Numbered from the stretch's first letter, positions 44,514 to 53,240 are shown. The stretch is DNA of 64,000 nt from Phycisphaerae bacterium (GCA_035384605.1 DAOOIV010000001.1:104854-168853); one strand, 5' to 3'. The notes: generated by a model from the letters alone, not told the origin. Numbers and translations: made by a program.

Positions 44514-45413
44514 ATGAATTTCGACAAGCCCAACCCGTTCGACCCAAGACCCGATCTGAAGATCTGGTTCAATGGCAGGATCGTGCCGGTAGCCGAGGCG
44601 AAGATCAGCGTCTTCGATCATTGTATCCTTTACGGCGACGGCGTTTTCGAAGGGCTGAGGGTCTACGATGGGAGGGTGTTCCGTCTTGCGCAACACCTGC
44701 GCCGGCTCGAGCACTCGGCTCGCGCGATCCGGCTTGAACTGCCGATGACCCTTGACGAAATGACCCGGGCGGTCAACGAGGCTGTCACTGCCAACAACGT
44801 CCGGGACGGATATGTCCGTCTGGTGGTCACCCGTGGCGTGGGCTATCTGGGCCTCAGCCACACGAGAACCGCCAACCCGACGGTGTTCATCATCGCAGAC
44901 CAGATCGAGCTGTACCCGAAGGAACTCTACGAGAAGGGTATGGCGGTGATCAGTGCGTCGGTCGTGCGGAACCATCCCAACGCGGTGGCCCCGCGGATCA
45001 AGAGCTGCAATTATCTGAACAACATCCTGGCCAAGATCGAAGGCCTCGACGCCGGCGTTTACGAGGCCATCATGTACAACCATCTGGGATACGTGGCCGA
45101 GTGCACCGGCGACAACATCTTCCTGGTGCGCGACGGAGGCATCCAGACACCGCCGATCACCGCCGGCATTCTTGAAGGTGTCACCCGAGACGTGGTGATC
45201 GAGTTGGCCCGCGAGTTGAAGATCCCGTTGCGGGAGATGGACCTGACCCGCCACGATCTCTACGTGGCGGATGAGTGCTTCCTGACCGGTTCGGCCGCCG
45301 AGGTCATCCCCGTGACCAAGATCGACGGCCGACCGATCGGCGACGGAAACCCCGGCCCGGTAACCCGCAGGCTGATGAGCAGCTTCCGTGAATTGGTCCG
45401 TCGCGGCGGGTGA
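44514..45413 (+). CDS. ilvE: branched-chain amino acid aminotransferase (class IV)
   Basis: The 299-residue PLP enzyme (fold type IV) has the N-terminal FDHCILYGDGVFEGLRVYDG, the PLP lysine in IKSCNYLNNILAKIE, and the family's GYVAECTGDNIFL and FLTGSAAEVIPV segments. It makes or degrades valine, leucine and isoleucine with 2-oxoglutarate. The start could be the ATG at 44514 or a TTG at 44490 in frame; neither has a strong site. A REP-like repeat pair follows 17 bp after the stop. Confidence 0.9.
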   Translation: MNFDKPNPFDPRPDLKIWFNGRIVPVAEAKISVFDHCILYGDGVFEGLRVYDGRVFRLAQHLRRLEHSARAIRLELPMTLDEMTRAVNEAVTANNVRDGYVRLVVTRGVGYLGLSHTRTANPTVFIIADQIELYPKELYEKGMAVISASVVRNHPNAVAPRIKSCNYLNNILAKIEGLDAGVYEAIMYNHLGYVAECTGDNIFLVRDGGIQTPPITAGILEGVTRDVVIELARELKIPLREMDLTRHDLYVADECFLTGSAAEVIPVTKIDGRPIGDGNPGPVTRRLMSSFRELVRRGG

Positions 45414-45430
45414 GATCGGGTGTTGAGCAC

Positions 45431-45473
45431 GTAGGGCATGGTCGGAGCCGCCAAGGGCGGCGCAGACCTGCCG
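45431..45473 (+). repeat. REP-like structured repeat, copy A
   Basis: This 43-nt element starts with GTAG and folds as a nested hairpin: GGCA/TGCC, GGTC/GACC and GCCGCC/GGCGGC around the loop AAG. It matches copy B at 57855-57897 at 35 of 43 positions. In the inner stem C18-G30 becomes T18-A30 in copy B, a compensated pair. It lies 17 nt after the ilvE stop. Confidence 0.7.
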
Positions 45474-45490
45474 GCCCCCGCTTGATGAGA

Positions 45491-45532
45491 CGGCAGGTCT
45501 CGTCCGCTGCGGCGGACTCGACACTGCCTCAC
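45491..45532 (-). repeat. REP-like structured repeat, inverted copy A'
   Basis: Read on the minus strand this is a third member of the same family: GGCA, a GTCGAG segment, a hairpin GTCCGC/GCGGAC and the terminal AGACCTGCCG. It shares a perfect 10-nt block (AGACCTGCCG, 45464-45473) with copy A in opposite orientation, 17 nt apart. The GTAG foot is degenerate (GTGA). Together with copy A it has the layout of a BIME. Confidence 0.6.
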
Positions 45533-45576
45533 CGGCTGGCGCGAACGCCGGCCGCCGTTCGCTATGGGGACGAACC

Positions 45577-46605
45577 ATGAGGTTTCTCAAGAAACTGATC
45601 GAGACGCCCGGCGTGCCGGGCCGTGAAGAACGGGTTCGCGAGGTGATCAAGGCCGAGATCAAAGGTCTCTTCGACGACGTCCGCGTCGATCCCATGGGCA
45701 ACTTGATCTGCCGAAAGCGCCCCGGGCGTAAGAGCTCCAAACCGCCTCTTAAGGTGCTCATCGCGTGCCACATCGATGAGATTGGGTTTTACGTCCGGCA
45801 TATCGACGACAACGGCTTTCTGCGGGTGCAGAACGTCGGTGGTTTCGATACGCGCAATCTCTTCGCCCGGCGCGTCCTGGTGCAGGGCAAAAAGGACCTG
45901 GTCGGGGTGCTCAACCCCGCCGGCCGCCCGATCCATATCGCCACCGACGAGGAAAAGAAGAAAACCTACACCGTCGGCGAGTTCTTTGTGGATCTGTTCA
46001 TGTCCAAGACCCAGGTCGAAAAGCTTGTTCGCATCGGCGACCCGGTTACGTTGATTCAGAACTTCGAGGAAATCGGCGACGTGGTCACCGGCAAGTGCCT
46101 GGACAACCGGGCGGCCACCTGGGTGGCGATCAACGCCATCCGCAAGGTCGGCAAGAAGAGCCCTTACGAGATCTACTACGCCGCCACGGTCCAGGAGGAA
46201 GTCGGCTGCCGGGGGGCCGGGCCGACCACCTTTGGGATCGAACCCGACGTCGGTATCGCCCTCGACACGACACTGTGCTGCGACACGCCCGGGATCGAGA
46301 AGAATGAGAGTATCACCGCGTTCGGCAAGGGGGTGGCCCTCAAGATCATGGACGGCCGTTCCATCAGCCACCGCGGACTGCTCGACGAGTTCGCCGCCGT
46401 GGCCGAGAAAAAGAAGATCCCTTATCAGCTCGAAGTTCTGCCGCTGGGCGGCACCGACGCGGCCACCATTCAGCAGGCGGGCATCGGCCGCAAGACGGTC
46501 ACCATCTCCATTCCGACGCGGTATATCCACACCATCACCGAAGCCGAGCACAAAAAGGACCTCCAGGCGGCGATCGACCTGCTGGCGGCGTGGTTGGGGG
46601 GGTGA
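45577..46605 (+). CDS. M42-family metallopeptidase
   Basis: The 342-residue aminopeptidase-type enzyme has the expected metal ligands in order: His in CHIDEIGF, Asp in CLDNRAATW, the EE pair in VQEEVGCRGA, Asp in ALDTTLCC and His in RYIHT. M42 enzymes are cytoplasmic, form dodecameric rings and trim short peptides. The ATG has a GGGGAC stretch upstream as a weak site. A 479-bp region with repeats and hairpins follows. Confidence 0.92.
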   Translation: MRFLKKLIETPGVPGREERVREVIKAEIKGLFDDVRVDPMGNLICRKRPGRKSSKPPLKVLIACHIDEIGFYVRHIDDNGFLRVQNVGGFDTRNLFARRVLVQGKKDLVGVLNPAGRPIHIATDEEKKKTYTVGEFFVDLFMSKTQVEKLVRIGDPVTLIQNFEEIGDVVTGKCLDNRAATWVAINAIRKVGKKSPYEIYYAATVQEEVGCRGAGPTTFGIEPDVGIALDTTLCCDTPGIEKNESITAFGKGVALKIMDGRSISHRGLLDEFAAVAEKKKIPYQLEVLPLGGTDAATIQQAGIGRKTVTISIPTRYIHTITEAEHKKDLQAAIDLLAAWLGG

Positions 46606-46700
46606 AGGAAGCTATTGGCTCTTGGCTGTTGGCCCCGACAGGGGTGGGGCGAATACCATTCACCACGACGCACCGCCGTTTCCACGCTGGCATGTTGTGC

Positions 46701-46744
46701 GAATCTCGAATCTGCAATCTCAGATTTATGATCGATGCCAATCG
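46701..46744. repeat. direct repeat, first copy
   Basis: The 44-nt segment matches 46871-46914 at 37 of 44 positions, exactly 170 bp apart. The core AATCTG, CAATCT, CAGATT is a small inverted repeat. Not in a gene. Confidence 0.65.
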
Positions 46745-46747
46745 CTC

Positions 46748-46866
46748 GGCCCGGAATCCCTTCCGGGCCGCGTTCCTCGCCGAATCCATTCGGCATGCGG
46801 TACGCCATCTCCTCGAATGACGATGGGAATCGTCAGCAGAGTGGTCCCGGATGGGAATCCGGGACC
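46748..46866. repeat. array of four perfect short hairpins with similar tetraloops
   Basis: Hairpin 1, 46748-46769, 9-bp stem, loop TCCC. Hairpin 2, 46779-46794, 6-bp stem, loop TCCA. Hairpin 3, 46818-46835, 7-bp stem, loop GGGA. Hairpin 4, 46843-46866, 10-bp stem, loop GGGA. Loops of 1 and 2 are reverse complements of the GGGA/TGGA type, so all four share an apex of the form GAW, GGGA (or TGGA), WTC. No gene or T-run is associated. Confidence 0.6.
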
Positions 46867-46870
46867 AGCC

Positions 46871-46914
46871 GTATCTCAAATCTGCAATCTCAGATTTGAA
46901 ATTGATGCCAACCG
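46871..46914. repeat. direct repeat, second copy
   Basis: Second copy of the 44-nt repeat of 46701-46744. Its core AAATCTG, CAATCT, CAGATTT is a perfect 7-bp inverted repeat with a 6-nt loop. Confidence 0.65.
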
Positions 46915-46999
46915 AACTCAGCGGGCAGCCGCAACCTCGAGATCAGCGTCCGATATGTCATCCAAGAGCTTCATTCTGCATCTCTGTTCGAGAACGTGC

Positions 47000-47028
47000 T
47001 TGACTCGGCCATCGGGGGGGTATGGAAT
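47000..47028 (+). promoter_or_regulatory. possible promoter of the small lipoprotein-like gene
   Basis: TTGACT (47000-47005), 17 nt, then TGGAAT (47023-47028). It precedes the ATG at 47085 by a sensible distance. The match is moderate. Confidence 0.3.
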
Positions 47029-47084
47029 AAGAGAGGGCGGCGGGCACTTGCGAGGATGTGTTGCTGCCGCGGGAGCGAGGGGCC

Positions 47085-47573
47085 ATGCCGAGTTCACAAT
47101 ACCCAAGCCGTGCGAATCGCCGGCGTCTCGCGGGCAGTCGCTTGGCCTCTGCCGGCCTGCTGGCGGCGGTCTGTATGGGCTTGATGTGCCAGGGCGACGG
47201 CGGCAGCGACAGGCCATTGGTCGACGACCAGCTCTCATCGCGAATCGACGCCGCCTCCGACGCCTTGACCGCCTCCGGGGGGCATGACTACGGCCCAATC
47301 ACCGAGTTGCTTGAGGAATATTATGGAGACGAGGAGACGACAGCCCGCATCTGTGGCCAGTTCATTGACCCGCCACACTGTTTTCGGATCGCGGCCGTGA
47401 ACATCCAGATCGACAGCCTCGATCCCCTATGGCAGCAGCTCTTCTGCGACCTTGAGAAACAGGCGTGGGAAGCATATCCGTGGAGTAGCGAGAAGACCCT
47501 GGAACAGATCGAAGACACCGCCACCGGGCACTTCGATGAATGCATGATGGGCCTGCCATTCCTGGCGTACTGA
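47085..47573 (+). CDS. small exported protein, possible lipoprotein, unknown function
   Basis: The 162-residue protein has a basic N-terminus, a hydrophobic segment (about 20-32) and MGLMC, a non-canonical lipobox, before an acidic mature part. Cys residues at three places (ICGQFIDPPHCF, LFCDLEK, FDECMMG) could form disulfides. No family is recognised. AGGGG lies just before the ATG. It is convergent with the SDR gene. Confidence 0.55.
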   Translation: MPSSQYPSRANRRRLAGSRLASAGLLAAVCMGLMCQGDGGSDRPLVDDQLSSRIDAASDALTASGGHDYGPITELLEEYYGDEETTARICGQFIDPPHCFRIAAVNIQIDSLDPLWQQLFCDLEKQAWEAYPWSSEKTLEQIEDTATGHFDECMMGLPFLAY

Positions 47574-47664
47574 TATCCCTCTTCTTGCCCTCCGAACCTC
47601 GGACGCGCGTCGAAGGCCAGCCCTCGGGAATCTGAACCCTGAACTCTGACCACCGAACCCTTCT

Positions 47665-48483
47665 TCACACTCCCCCGAACGCGCTGTAACCACCGTCAAC
47701 CGGCACGGTGATCCCGGTGACGAATTGCGAGGCGGGGGAAATCAGCCAGATGATCGTGCCGTAAAGATCCTGCGGGTCGCCGAAGCGGTTCATCGGTGTG
47801 TGAGCGATGATCTGTTGGCCGCGCTGGGTCAGGTTGCCGGTCGCCTGGTCCATCAGCAAGAATCGGTTCTGGTGCGTCAGGAAAAACCCTGGCGCAACCC
47901 CGTTGACCCGGATCTTTGGTGAGTACTCCTGTGCCATATGCACGGCCAGCCACTCGGTGAAGTTCTTCACCCCGCTCTTGGCGGCCGAGTAAGCCGGGAT
48001 GCGAGTCAGCGGTTTGAAAGCGTTCATGCTCGCGATGTTCACGATTACGCCCTCGCCGCGCTCGGCCATCGCCCTGCCGAAAACCATCGACGGCAGGATT
48101 GTGCCGATGATGTTCAGGTCCATGACCTTCTGAAACGCGTCGATGGGCAGGTCGAAGAACTTCTTGTCCGGCCCGGTGGTGGCCGCTGGGTGATTGCCGC
48201 CGGCGCCGTTGATCAGGACATCGACCGAGCCGAGTGTTTCGACGCATTGCTTGTGAGCGGCTTCGAGGCTGTCCCGTTGCAGAACGTTGGCATTGATGGC
48301 CGTGGCAATGCCCCCGGCGGCGACGATTCTGCGAACGACCTCTTCAGCGGCGTCCAGCTTCAAATCCATCACCGCCACTTTCGTCCCGCACGCCGCCAGG
48401 TATTCGGCAATGCCGCCGCACAACACTCCGCCTCCGCCGGTAATCGCCACGACTTTGCCCTTGACGTCAAACAGGTTGCTCAT
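47665..48483 (-). CDS. SDR-family oxidoreductase (mannonate oxidoreductase-like)
   Basis: The 272-residue enzyme has the glycine-rich NAD(P) motif TGGGGVLCGGIA (about residue 15), NGAGG, and the catalytic Ser, Tyr and Lys in ASMNAFKPLTRIPAYSAAKSG. The combination NHPAATTGPDKKFFDL resembles the SDR group annotated as D-mannonate or fructuronate oxidoreductases, so a sugar-acid substrate is plausible. AGAGGTG lies 5 nt before the ATG. Confidence 0.85.
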   Translation of the reverse strand: MSNLFDVKGKVVAITGGGGVLCGGIAEYLAACGTKVAVMDLKLDAAEEVVRRIVAAGGIATAINANVLQRDSLEAAHKQCVETLGSVDVLINGAGGNHPAATTGPDKKFFDLPIDAFQKVMDLNIIGTILPSMVFGRAMAERGEGVIVNIASMNAFKPLTRIPAYSAAKSGVKNFTEWLAVHMAQEYSPKIRVNGVAPGFFLTHQNRFLLMDQATGNLTQRGQQIIAHTPMNRFGDPQDLYGTIIWLISPASQFVTGITVPVDGGYSAFGGV

Positions 48484-48990
48484 GGGTCACCTCTCTTATC
48501 GGGAACATGATAACGGCTAGGTTGCGTCAGCCACAAATCACACGGGCAGCTTGTCCCGACCGAAGCGTCTCGGAAGTTCGGGGCCGGCGGTCGGGGCTCC
48601 GCTGGCCGCTGCCGGTATGAGAGGTTGATGGGCAGGACCATCTGAAGACAGAGAGGCTGCGACGACAGCATGAAGCAAACGGGACGCGCAGGAGCTTCGG
48701 GATAGGAGGCCGGCGACACGACGCGAAGCAGCCACTTGTGCTGCGGAGTGAATAGTACTGGAATGGTCTGCTTCAATCCGATGCTGACGGTTGTCATCTC
48801 GACCCACTTGCGGCAATTACCCCAATCTTGTTTTGGCGTTTACTCGAGTGCAGTCTTTTTCTTACAATGCATGCGAATGCATATCCGTTTTGTGCGGGCG
48901 ATTAGAGACCTGGCACATTCGTGGCGGACCGGACAAAGGGCCGATCGCAACGACGCATCGAGCAGCCCAATCGGAAAGAGGAGGAGGACA
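48484..48990. other. divergent upstream region of SDR and multiheme cytochrome genes
   Basis: The 507-bp region has short open frames on both strands but none with a good site and a protein-like sequence. A small palindromic hairpin ATGCAT, GCGA, ATGCAT lies near 48867-48882. No clear riboswitch was recognised. Confidence 0.35.
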
Positions 48991-51579
48991 ATGAGGTCCC
49001 GCGTTTTCAACTGCCCTTGGAGTCGGCGTCTTGCCTATTGCGGCGTTGCCGTGATGGCGGCGGCGACCGCCGGCGAAGCTTATGGGCGGGCCAACATTCG
49101 AGACGCGTTTTTCAGCGCATACCCCGTCGCCGTGGGATCAACCCTCGACACGGTGCCCAGTCGTCCGGGTCATTGCGGCGTGTGCCACTACGATTTCACC
49201 GGCGGCGGCACGCGCAATCCGTACGGCGTCCGGCTGGGCGAGGTCCTGCCCAACTTCGCCAACAATCCCAACGGGCGCAGACAGGCGGTCCAATCCATAG
49301 GCAACGAAGACCCGGACGGCGACGGCTTCACAAGCGTGGTCGAGATCACCGCTGTCAATCAATTCTCCAACACGCCGACCTTTCCGGGCCTGACGCCGGC
49401 AAACGTCTCGAATGTCTCGAACGTCACTGTTTCGGAGATCCAGACCCACCTGGTACCCACCGCGGGTAATGACACCACGCCACCGACTGTGCAGGTGCTG
49501 TCTCCCAACGGCGGCGACACGCTCACCGGCAACGCGGCCGCTATCGTTCTATGGACGGCCACGGACGCCAGCGGCATAGCCGCCGTGGACATCTACCTCT
49601 CGGACGACAACGGTGCCACGTTCAAGCCTATCGCCAAAGGCCTGAGCAACAGCGGCAGTCACACGTTCTTCGTCCCGAACCGGCCGAGCACCGCCGCGTT
49701 CGTGCGAGTGGTGGCGATCGACAACGCCTTCAACTCCGGACAAGATGAGAGTGATGCCCCGTTCACCGTTGAACGAGCGCCCGGCGGTATCGCCCCCACA
49801 ACGCTCCGCGACTTCGACATGCCCGGCAGTCAGCCTTTCGAGGCCGGAACGCTGAATGACCCGGCGGCTTGCGAGGTCTGCCACGGCGGCTATGACGCCA
49901 ACGTGGAGCCTCATTTTAACTGGCAGGGAAGCATGATGGCTCATGCTTCGCTGGATCCGCTGTTCGAGGCGTGTCTGGCCGTGGCCAATCAGGATGCCCC
50001 CGATTCGGGCGACCTTTGCCTGCGATGCCATATTCCCAAGGGCTGGCTGCGAGGCCGATCGGTCCCGACCGACGGGACGCAAATGCTGGCGACGGATATG
50101 AACGGCGTCTCGTGCGACTTCTGCCACAGACTCGTCGATCCCATCTATACGCCGGGTGTCAGCCCGATAGGGGACCAGGCCATCCTTGCCGGCATGTTGT
50201 CGGTTCCAAACACCTTCGCCAACGGCATGTTCGTCATCGACCCCACGGGGGCCCGCCGAGGACCGTTCGTCGACGCCACCAGCGGGCATCCGATTCTGGT
50301 CTCCCCGTTCCACCGCGAGGCGGCACTCTGCGGGACATGTCACGACGTGAGCAATCCCGCCTTTGAAAAGGACCTCCACGGCAACTACCCGCCGAACGCG
50401 TTCGATACGCCCGCGGCGAGTTTCTACTCGCACACCCTGATGCCCATCGAGCGGACCTACAGCGAGTGGTTTTTCAGCGACTACAACACGCCCGCGGGTG
50501 TTTATGCCCCGCAGTTCGGCGGGAACAAGCAGTATGTTGCCACCTGTCAGGACTGCCACCTTCGCGACGTGACCGGAAAGGGCTGCAACTTCGGCAACCC
50601 GCCTACGCGGACGGATCTGCCCCTGCACGACATGACCGGCGGCAGTGCGTGGTTGAGCGGCCTTCTGCCGACGATGTTCCCCGGGCAGGCAGGCGCCGCC
50701 GCGATGCAGAGCGGGCAGATGAGATCTCGTTACATGTTGCAGAACGCGGCAAGCATGGCCGCAGCACAGGACGGCACGCGCCTGAAGGTGACGGTGACCA
50801 ACGAAACCGGCCATAAACTCCCAACAGGCTATCCCGAAGGGCGACGCATGTGGATCAATGTCAAGTTCTACGACCAGGACAGCAACCTGCTGGCTGAGTC
50901 GGCGGCCTACGACGCCGAATCAGGTACGCTGAGTCATGATGCCGCCGCCAGAATCTACGAGGCCAAGCCGGGTCTGGACGTCGACGTGGCTTCCCTGGCG
51001 GGCGAAGATCCCGGCCCGTCGTTCCATTTCGTCCTGAACAACAAGATCTACAAGGATAACCGCATCCCGCCGCGAGGCTTCAGCAACGCCCTGTTCGCCA
51101 GCTTCGGCGGGGCCCCGGTGGGTCATGAGTACGATGACGGGCAGTACTGGGACGACGCATGGTACGCGGTGCCGTTTGGCGCCGTCTCGGCCACTGTGAC
51201 GCTCTACTACCAGAGCACCAGCAAGGAATACGTGGAATTCCTGCTAGCTGAGAACACCACCAACAACGCGGGCCAGGTGATGCACGATCTGTGGAACAAC
51301 AACGGCAAGGCCCCGCCGGAACTGATGAAGACGGTCACCGTGGCGGTGTCCATTCCGGATGTCCGAGCGGACCTCGATCATGACGGCGACGTGGACGAGG
51401 ACGACATGATCCTGTTCGAGGCCTGTGCCTCAGGCCCGGGTGTTCCCCACAGTGGCACGGCCGAATGCCAAAGGGTGGACTTCGACACGGACAGCGACGT
51501 CGACCAGTCCGATTTTAGCATCGAGCAGGCGTGCTTTAGCGGAGCAAACATCTTGGCCGATCCCGCCTGCTCGAGCTGA
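48991..51579 (+). CDS. exported six-heme c-type cytochrome with EF-hand tail
   Basis: The 862-residue protein starts at an ATG with a purine-rich GAGGAGGAGG site. The signal peptide is about 1-30. Six CxxCH heme-binding motifs are visible in order: CGVCH, CEVCH, CLRCH, CDFCH, CGTCH and CQDCH. An Ig-like segment (about 160-260; VQVLSPNGGDTLTGNAAAIV) lies after the first. The region after the hemes (about 590-790) is beta-rich. The last 70 residues are two EF-hand-like units (DLDHDGDVDEDDM, DFDTDSDVDQSDF) with AC or SGPG around. It is a periplasmic or surface electron carrier; partner unknown. Confidence 0.85.
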   Translation: MRSRVFNCPWSRRLAYCGVAVMAAATAGEAYGRANIRDAFFSAYPVAVGSTLDTVPSRPGHCGVCHYDFTGGGTRNPYGVRLGEVLPNFANNPNGRRQAVQSIGNEDPDGDGFTSVVEITAVNQFSNTPTFPGLTPANVSNVSNVTVSEIQTHLVPTAGNDTTPPTVQVLSPNGGDTLTGNAAAIVLWTATDASGIAAVDIYLSDDNGATFKPIAKGLSNSGSHTFFVPNRPSTAAFVRVVAIDNAFNSGQDESDAPFTVERAPGGIAPTTLRDFDMPGSQPFEAGTLNDPAACEVCHGGYDANVEPHFNWQGSMMAHASLDPLFEACLAVANQDAPDSGDLCLRCHIPKGWLRGRSVPTDGTQMLATDMNGVSCDFCHRLVDPIYTPGVSPIGDQAILAGMLSVPNTFANGMFVIDPTGARRGPFVDATSGHPILVSPFHREAALCGTCHDVSNPAFEKDLHGNYPPNAFDTPAASFYSHTLMPIERTYSEWFFSDYNTPAGVYAPQFGGNKQYVATCQDCHLRDVTGKGCNFGNPPTRTDLPLHDMTGGSAWLSGLLPTMFPGQAGAAAMQSGQMRSRYMLQNAASMAAAQDGTRLKVTVTNETGHKLPTGYPEGRRMWINVKFYDQDSNLLAESAAYDAESGTLSHDAAARIYEAKPGLDVDVASLAGEDPGPSFHFVLNNKIYKDNRIPPRGFSNALFASFGGAPVGHEYDDGQYWDDAWYAVPFGAVSATVTLYYQSTSKEYVEFLLAENTTNNAGQVMHDLWNNNGKAPPELMKTVTVAVSIPDVRADLDHDGDVDEDDMILFEACASGPGVPHSGTAECQRVDFDTDSDVDQSDFSIEQACFSGANILADPACSS

Positions 51580-51660
51580 CATCGTCATGGCATTGTGGCG
51601 ACCCAGTTGCTCTCTTGTCGATTGCTGAACACTGATCGCTGATAGACTCTCCAAACAGAA

Positions 51661-51705
51661 GCGGCCGGCGTTTTCGTGCCGGCCGCCGCGTCTTGCGGTT
51701 TTTTT
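51661..51705 (+). terminator. intrinsic terminator after the cytochrome gene
   Basis: GCGGCCGGC (51661-51669) and GCCGGCCGC (51678-51686) form a perfect 9-bp stem with an 8-nt loop; a second small stem CCGC/GCGG is followed directly by seven T (51699-51705). It lies 81 bp after the cytochrome stop. Confidence 0.75.
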
Positions 51706-51716
51706 GCAGACCGTGA

Positions 51717-53240
51717 TCAGACTTCCGACTCGGGGTTGGCCGGGTCGCTCGGATCGAACCACTTCGGGTTCATGACGATCCGCTTCTTTTTTTCCATGGC
51801 GATGTTCGAGCAGAGGGCGACAACCGCGTCGGCCAGGGCAACCAAGCCGTCACAGCGGGGCTTCATCTCAGGCCGGCTGGGATCGGGCTTGCCGATCTCG
51901 CGGATCAGCCAGGCCAGGTGTTCCTGCTCCTCGCGGTAGCCGCGGCTGGTCAACGTGTCCGCCGTACCCACCGCGCTGCCCCAGGCCGCCGTGCCGCCCG
52001 ACGACATCACCGGCTTGCCGATGCGGTTCTCGGCCCATGCGATGCGGGTGTCAACCCGCGTGTCCTTGGACTTATCCTTGAAGTCCTCGTAGAACAGATA
52101 CGCTTCCATCTCGCGGTCCATGATGAGTGTCGCTCGCGATCCGTTCACCTGCTCCCCGTAACCGTCGAACGCATTGGTTGAGATCGACGAATAGGTGACC
52201 ACCGTGTTGTCGGTCGTGTACGGCAGGGGCAACAGAACCGGTTCTGCCGGAGCGCTTGCCGTTGTCGGCTCCTTCGCTCGGTCGGGCAGACTCTTGAAAA
52301 CATTCTGGTCGCCGAACAAATACTGCATGAAGATGTGATCCGCGATGGTGCGCCCGTCCTTAAAATAGGAGGTCACGCCGGTCCCGACCATCTCCGTCGG
52401 CAGCTTGTGGTTCAGGAAAATGCTGGCCGCGTCCAACTGATGGCTGCCCAACTCGACCATCAGGCCGCCGCCCGTGCGGTTGTCAATTCGCCACCGGACA
52501 AGCTGCTCGTAGCTCTCGTACCCGTACTTGGCAATGTCCACCTTCCGGTCCTCCGGCGGGATCTCCTTGCTCCAACTGTCGAACCCGGTCTGGTTACGAT
52601 GCCAGTAGGCGTGAATGTGGCGAATGTCCCCCACGACGCCCTGCTTGATGAGCGACAGGGCGTTGGCATACATGTAGCTGTAGTGCCGCTGATGCCCAAT
52701 GGCCAGGAATCGGTTGTTCGCCGCCGCCGCGTTGACCATCTGCTTGCACTCGGTGACCGTTTTAGCCATGAGTTTCTCACAAAGGACGTGCTTGCCCTTT
52801 TGCAGGGCCGCGATCGTGGCCGGCGCGTGCAGGTGCAGCGGTAAAGCGATGATGACCAACTCGATGTCCGGGTCGTCGAAAAGCTTGTGATAGTCCTCTT
52901 CCAGCCTGATCTTGTTGGCCTTCTCAGGACCATACAGCGCCTTGAACGCGTCGCGGGCACGTTGCTGGCTCGACGGACGGATGTCCGAGAAGGCTACGAA
53001 ATCGACGTACTCCGGGTTGCTTTGTGAGATGTGGGCGTAGCAACCCTGGTCGCCCGTTCCGATCAGAGCGGTTTTCACCGGTGCCCCTTTGAGCTTGCCG
53101 TATCCCCAGTACATGGCGGCGGCCGTCGGGATGACCAGCCCAGCGCTGAGCATCTGTCGCCGGGTGATCCTGAAGACCTCGCTGCTGGCGTCCCCGAAGT
53201 TGTCTCGACCGATCTGACGTTGTTGGGCATTCAGTACCAT
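51717..53240 (-). CDS. Tat-exported Gfo/Idh/MocA-family oxidoreductase
   Basis: The 507-residue protein has a twin-arginine motif in FRITRRQMLSAGLVIPTAA, then a Rossmann domain (VKTALIGTGDQGCYA) and the EK motif HVLCEKLMAKTV, keeping the conserved Lys. The C-terminal substrate domain carries GGGLMVELGSHQLDAAS. The family oxidises or reduces sugars and related alcohols using NAD(P). AGGA lies 9 nt before the ATG. It is the last gene of a minus-strand unit with DoxX- and ApbE-type genes. Confidence 0.88.
   Translation of the reverse strand: MVLNAQQRQIGRDNFGDASSEVFRITRRQMLSAGLVIPTAAAMYWGYGKLKGAPVKTALIGTGDQGCYAHISQSNPEYVDFVAFSDIRPSSQQRARDAFKALYGPEKANKIRLEEDYHKLFDDPDIELVIIALPLHLHAPATIAALQKGKHVLCEKLMAKTVTECKQMVNAAAANNRFLAIGHQRHYSYMYANALSLIKQGVVGDIRHIHAYWHRNQTGFDSWSKEIPPEDRKVDIAKYGYESYEQLVRWRIDNRTGGGLMVELGSHQLDAASIFLNHKLPTEMVGTGVTSYFKDGRTIADHIFMQYLFGDQNVFKSLPDRAKEPTTASAPAEPVLLPLPYTTDNTVVTYSSISTNAFDGYGEQVNGSRATLIMDREMEAYLFYEDFKDKSKDTRVDTRIAWAENRIGKPVMSSGGTAAWGSAVGTADTLTSRGYREEQEHLAWLIREIGKPDPSRPEMKPRCDGLVALADAVVALCSNIAMEKKKRIVMNPKWFDPSDPANPESEV

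Noticed and set aside
48484..48990. Riboswitch in the leader of the cytochrome gene
   Set aside because: The region was scanned for known conserved cores, such as cyclic-di-GMP types, and none could be recognised by eye.
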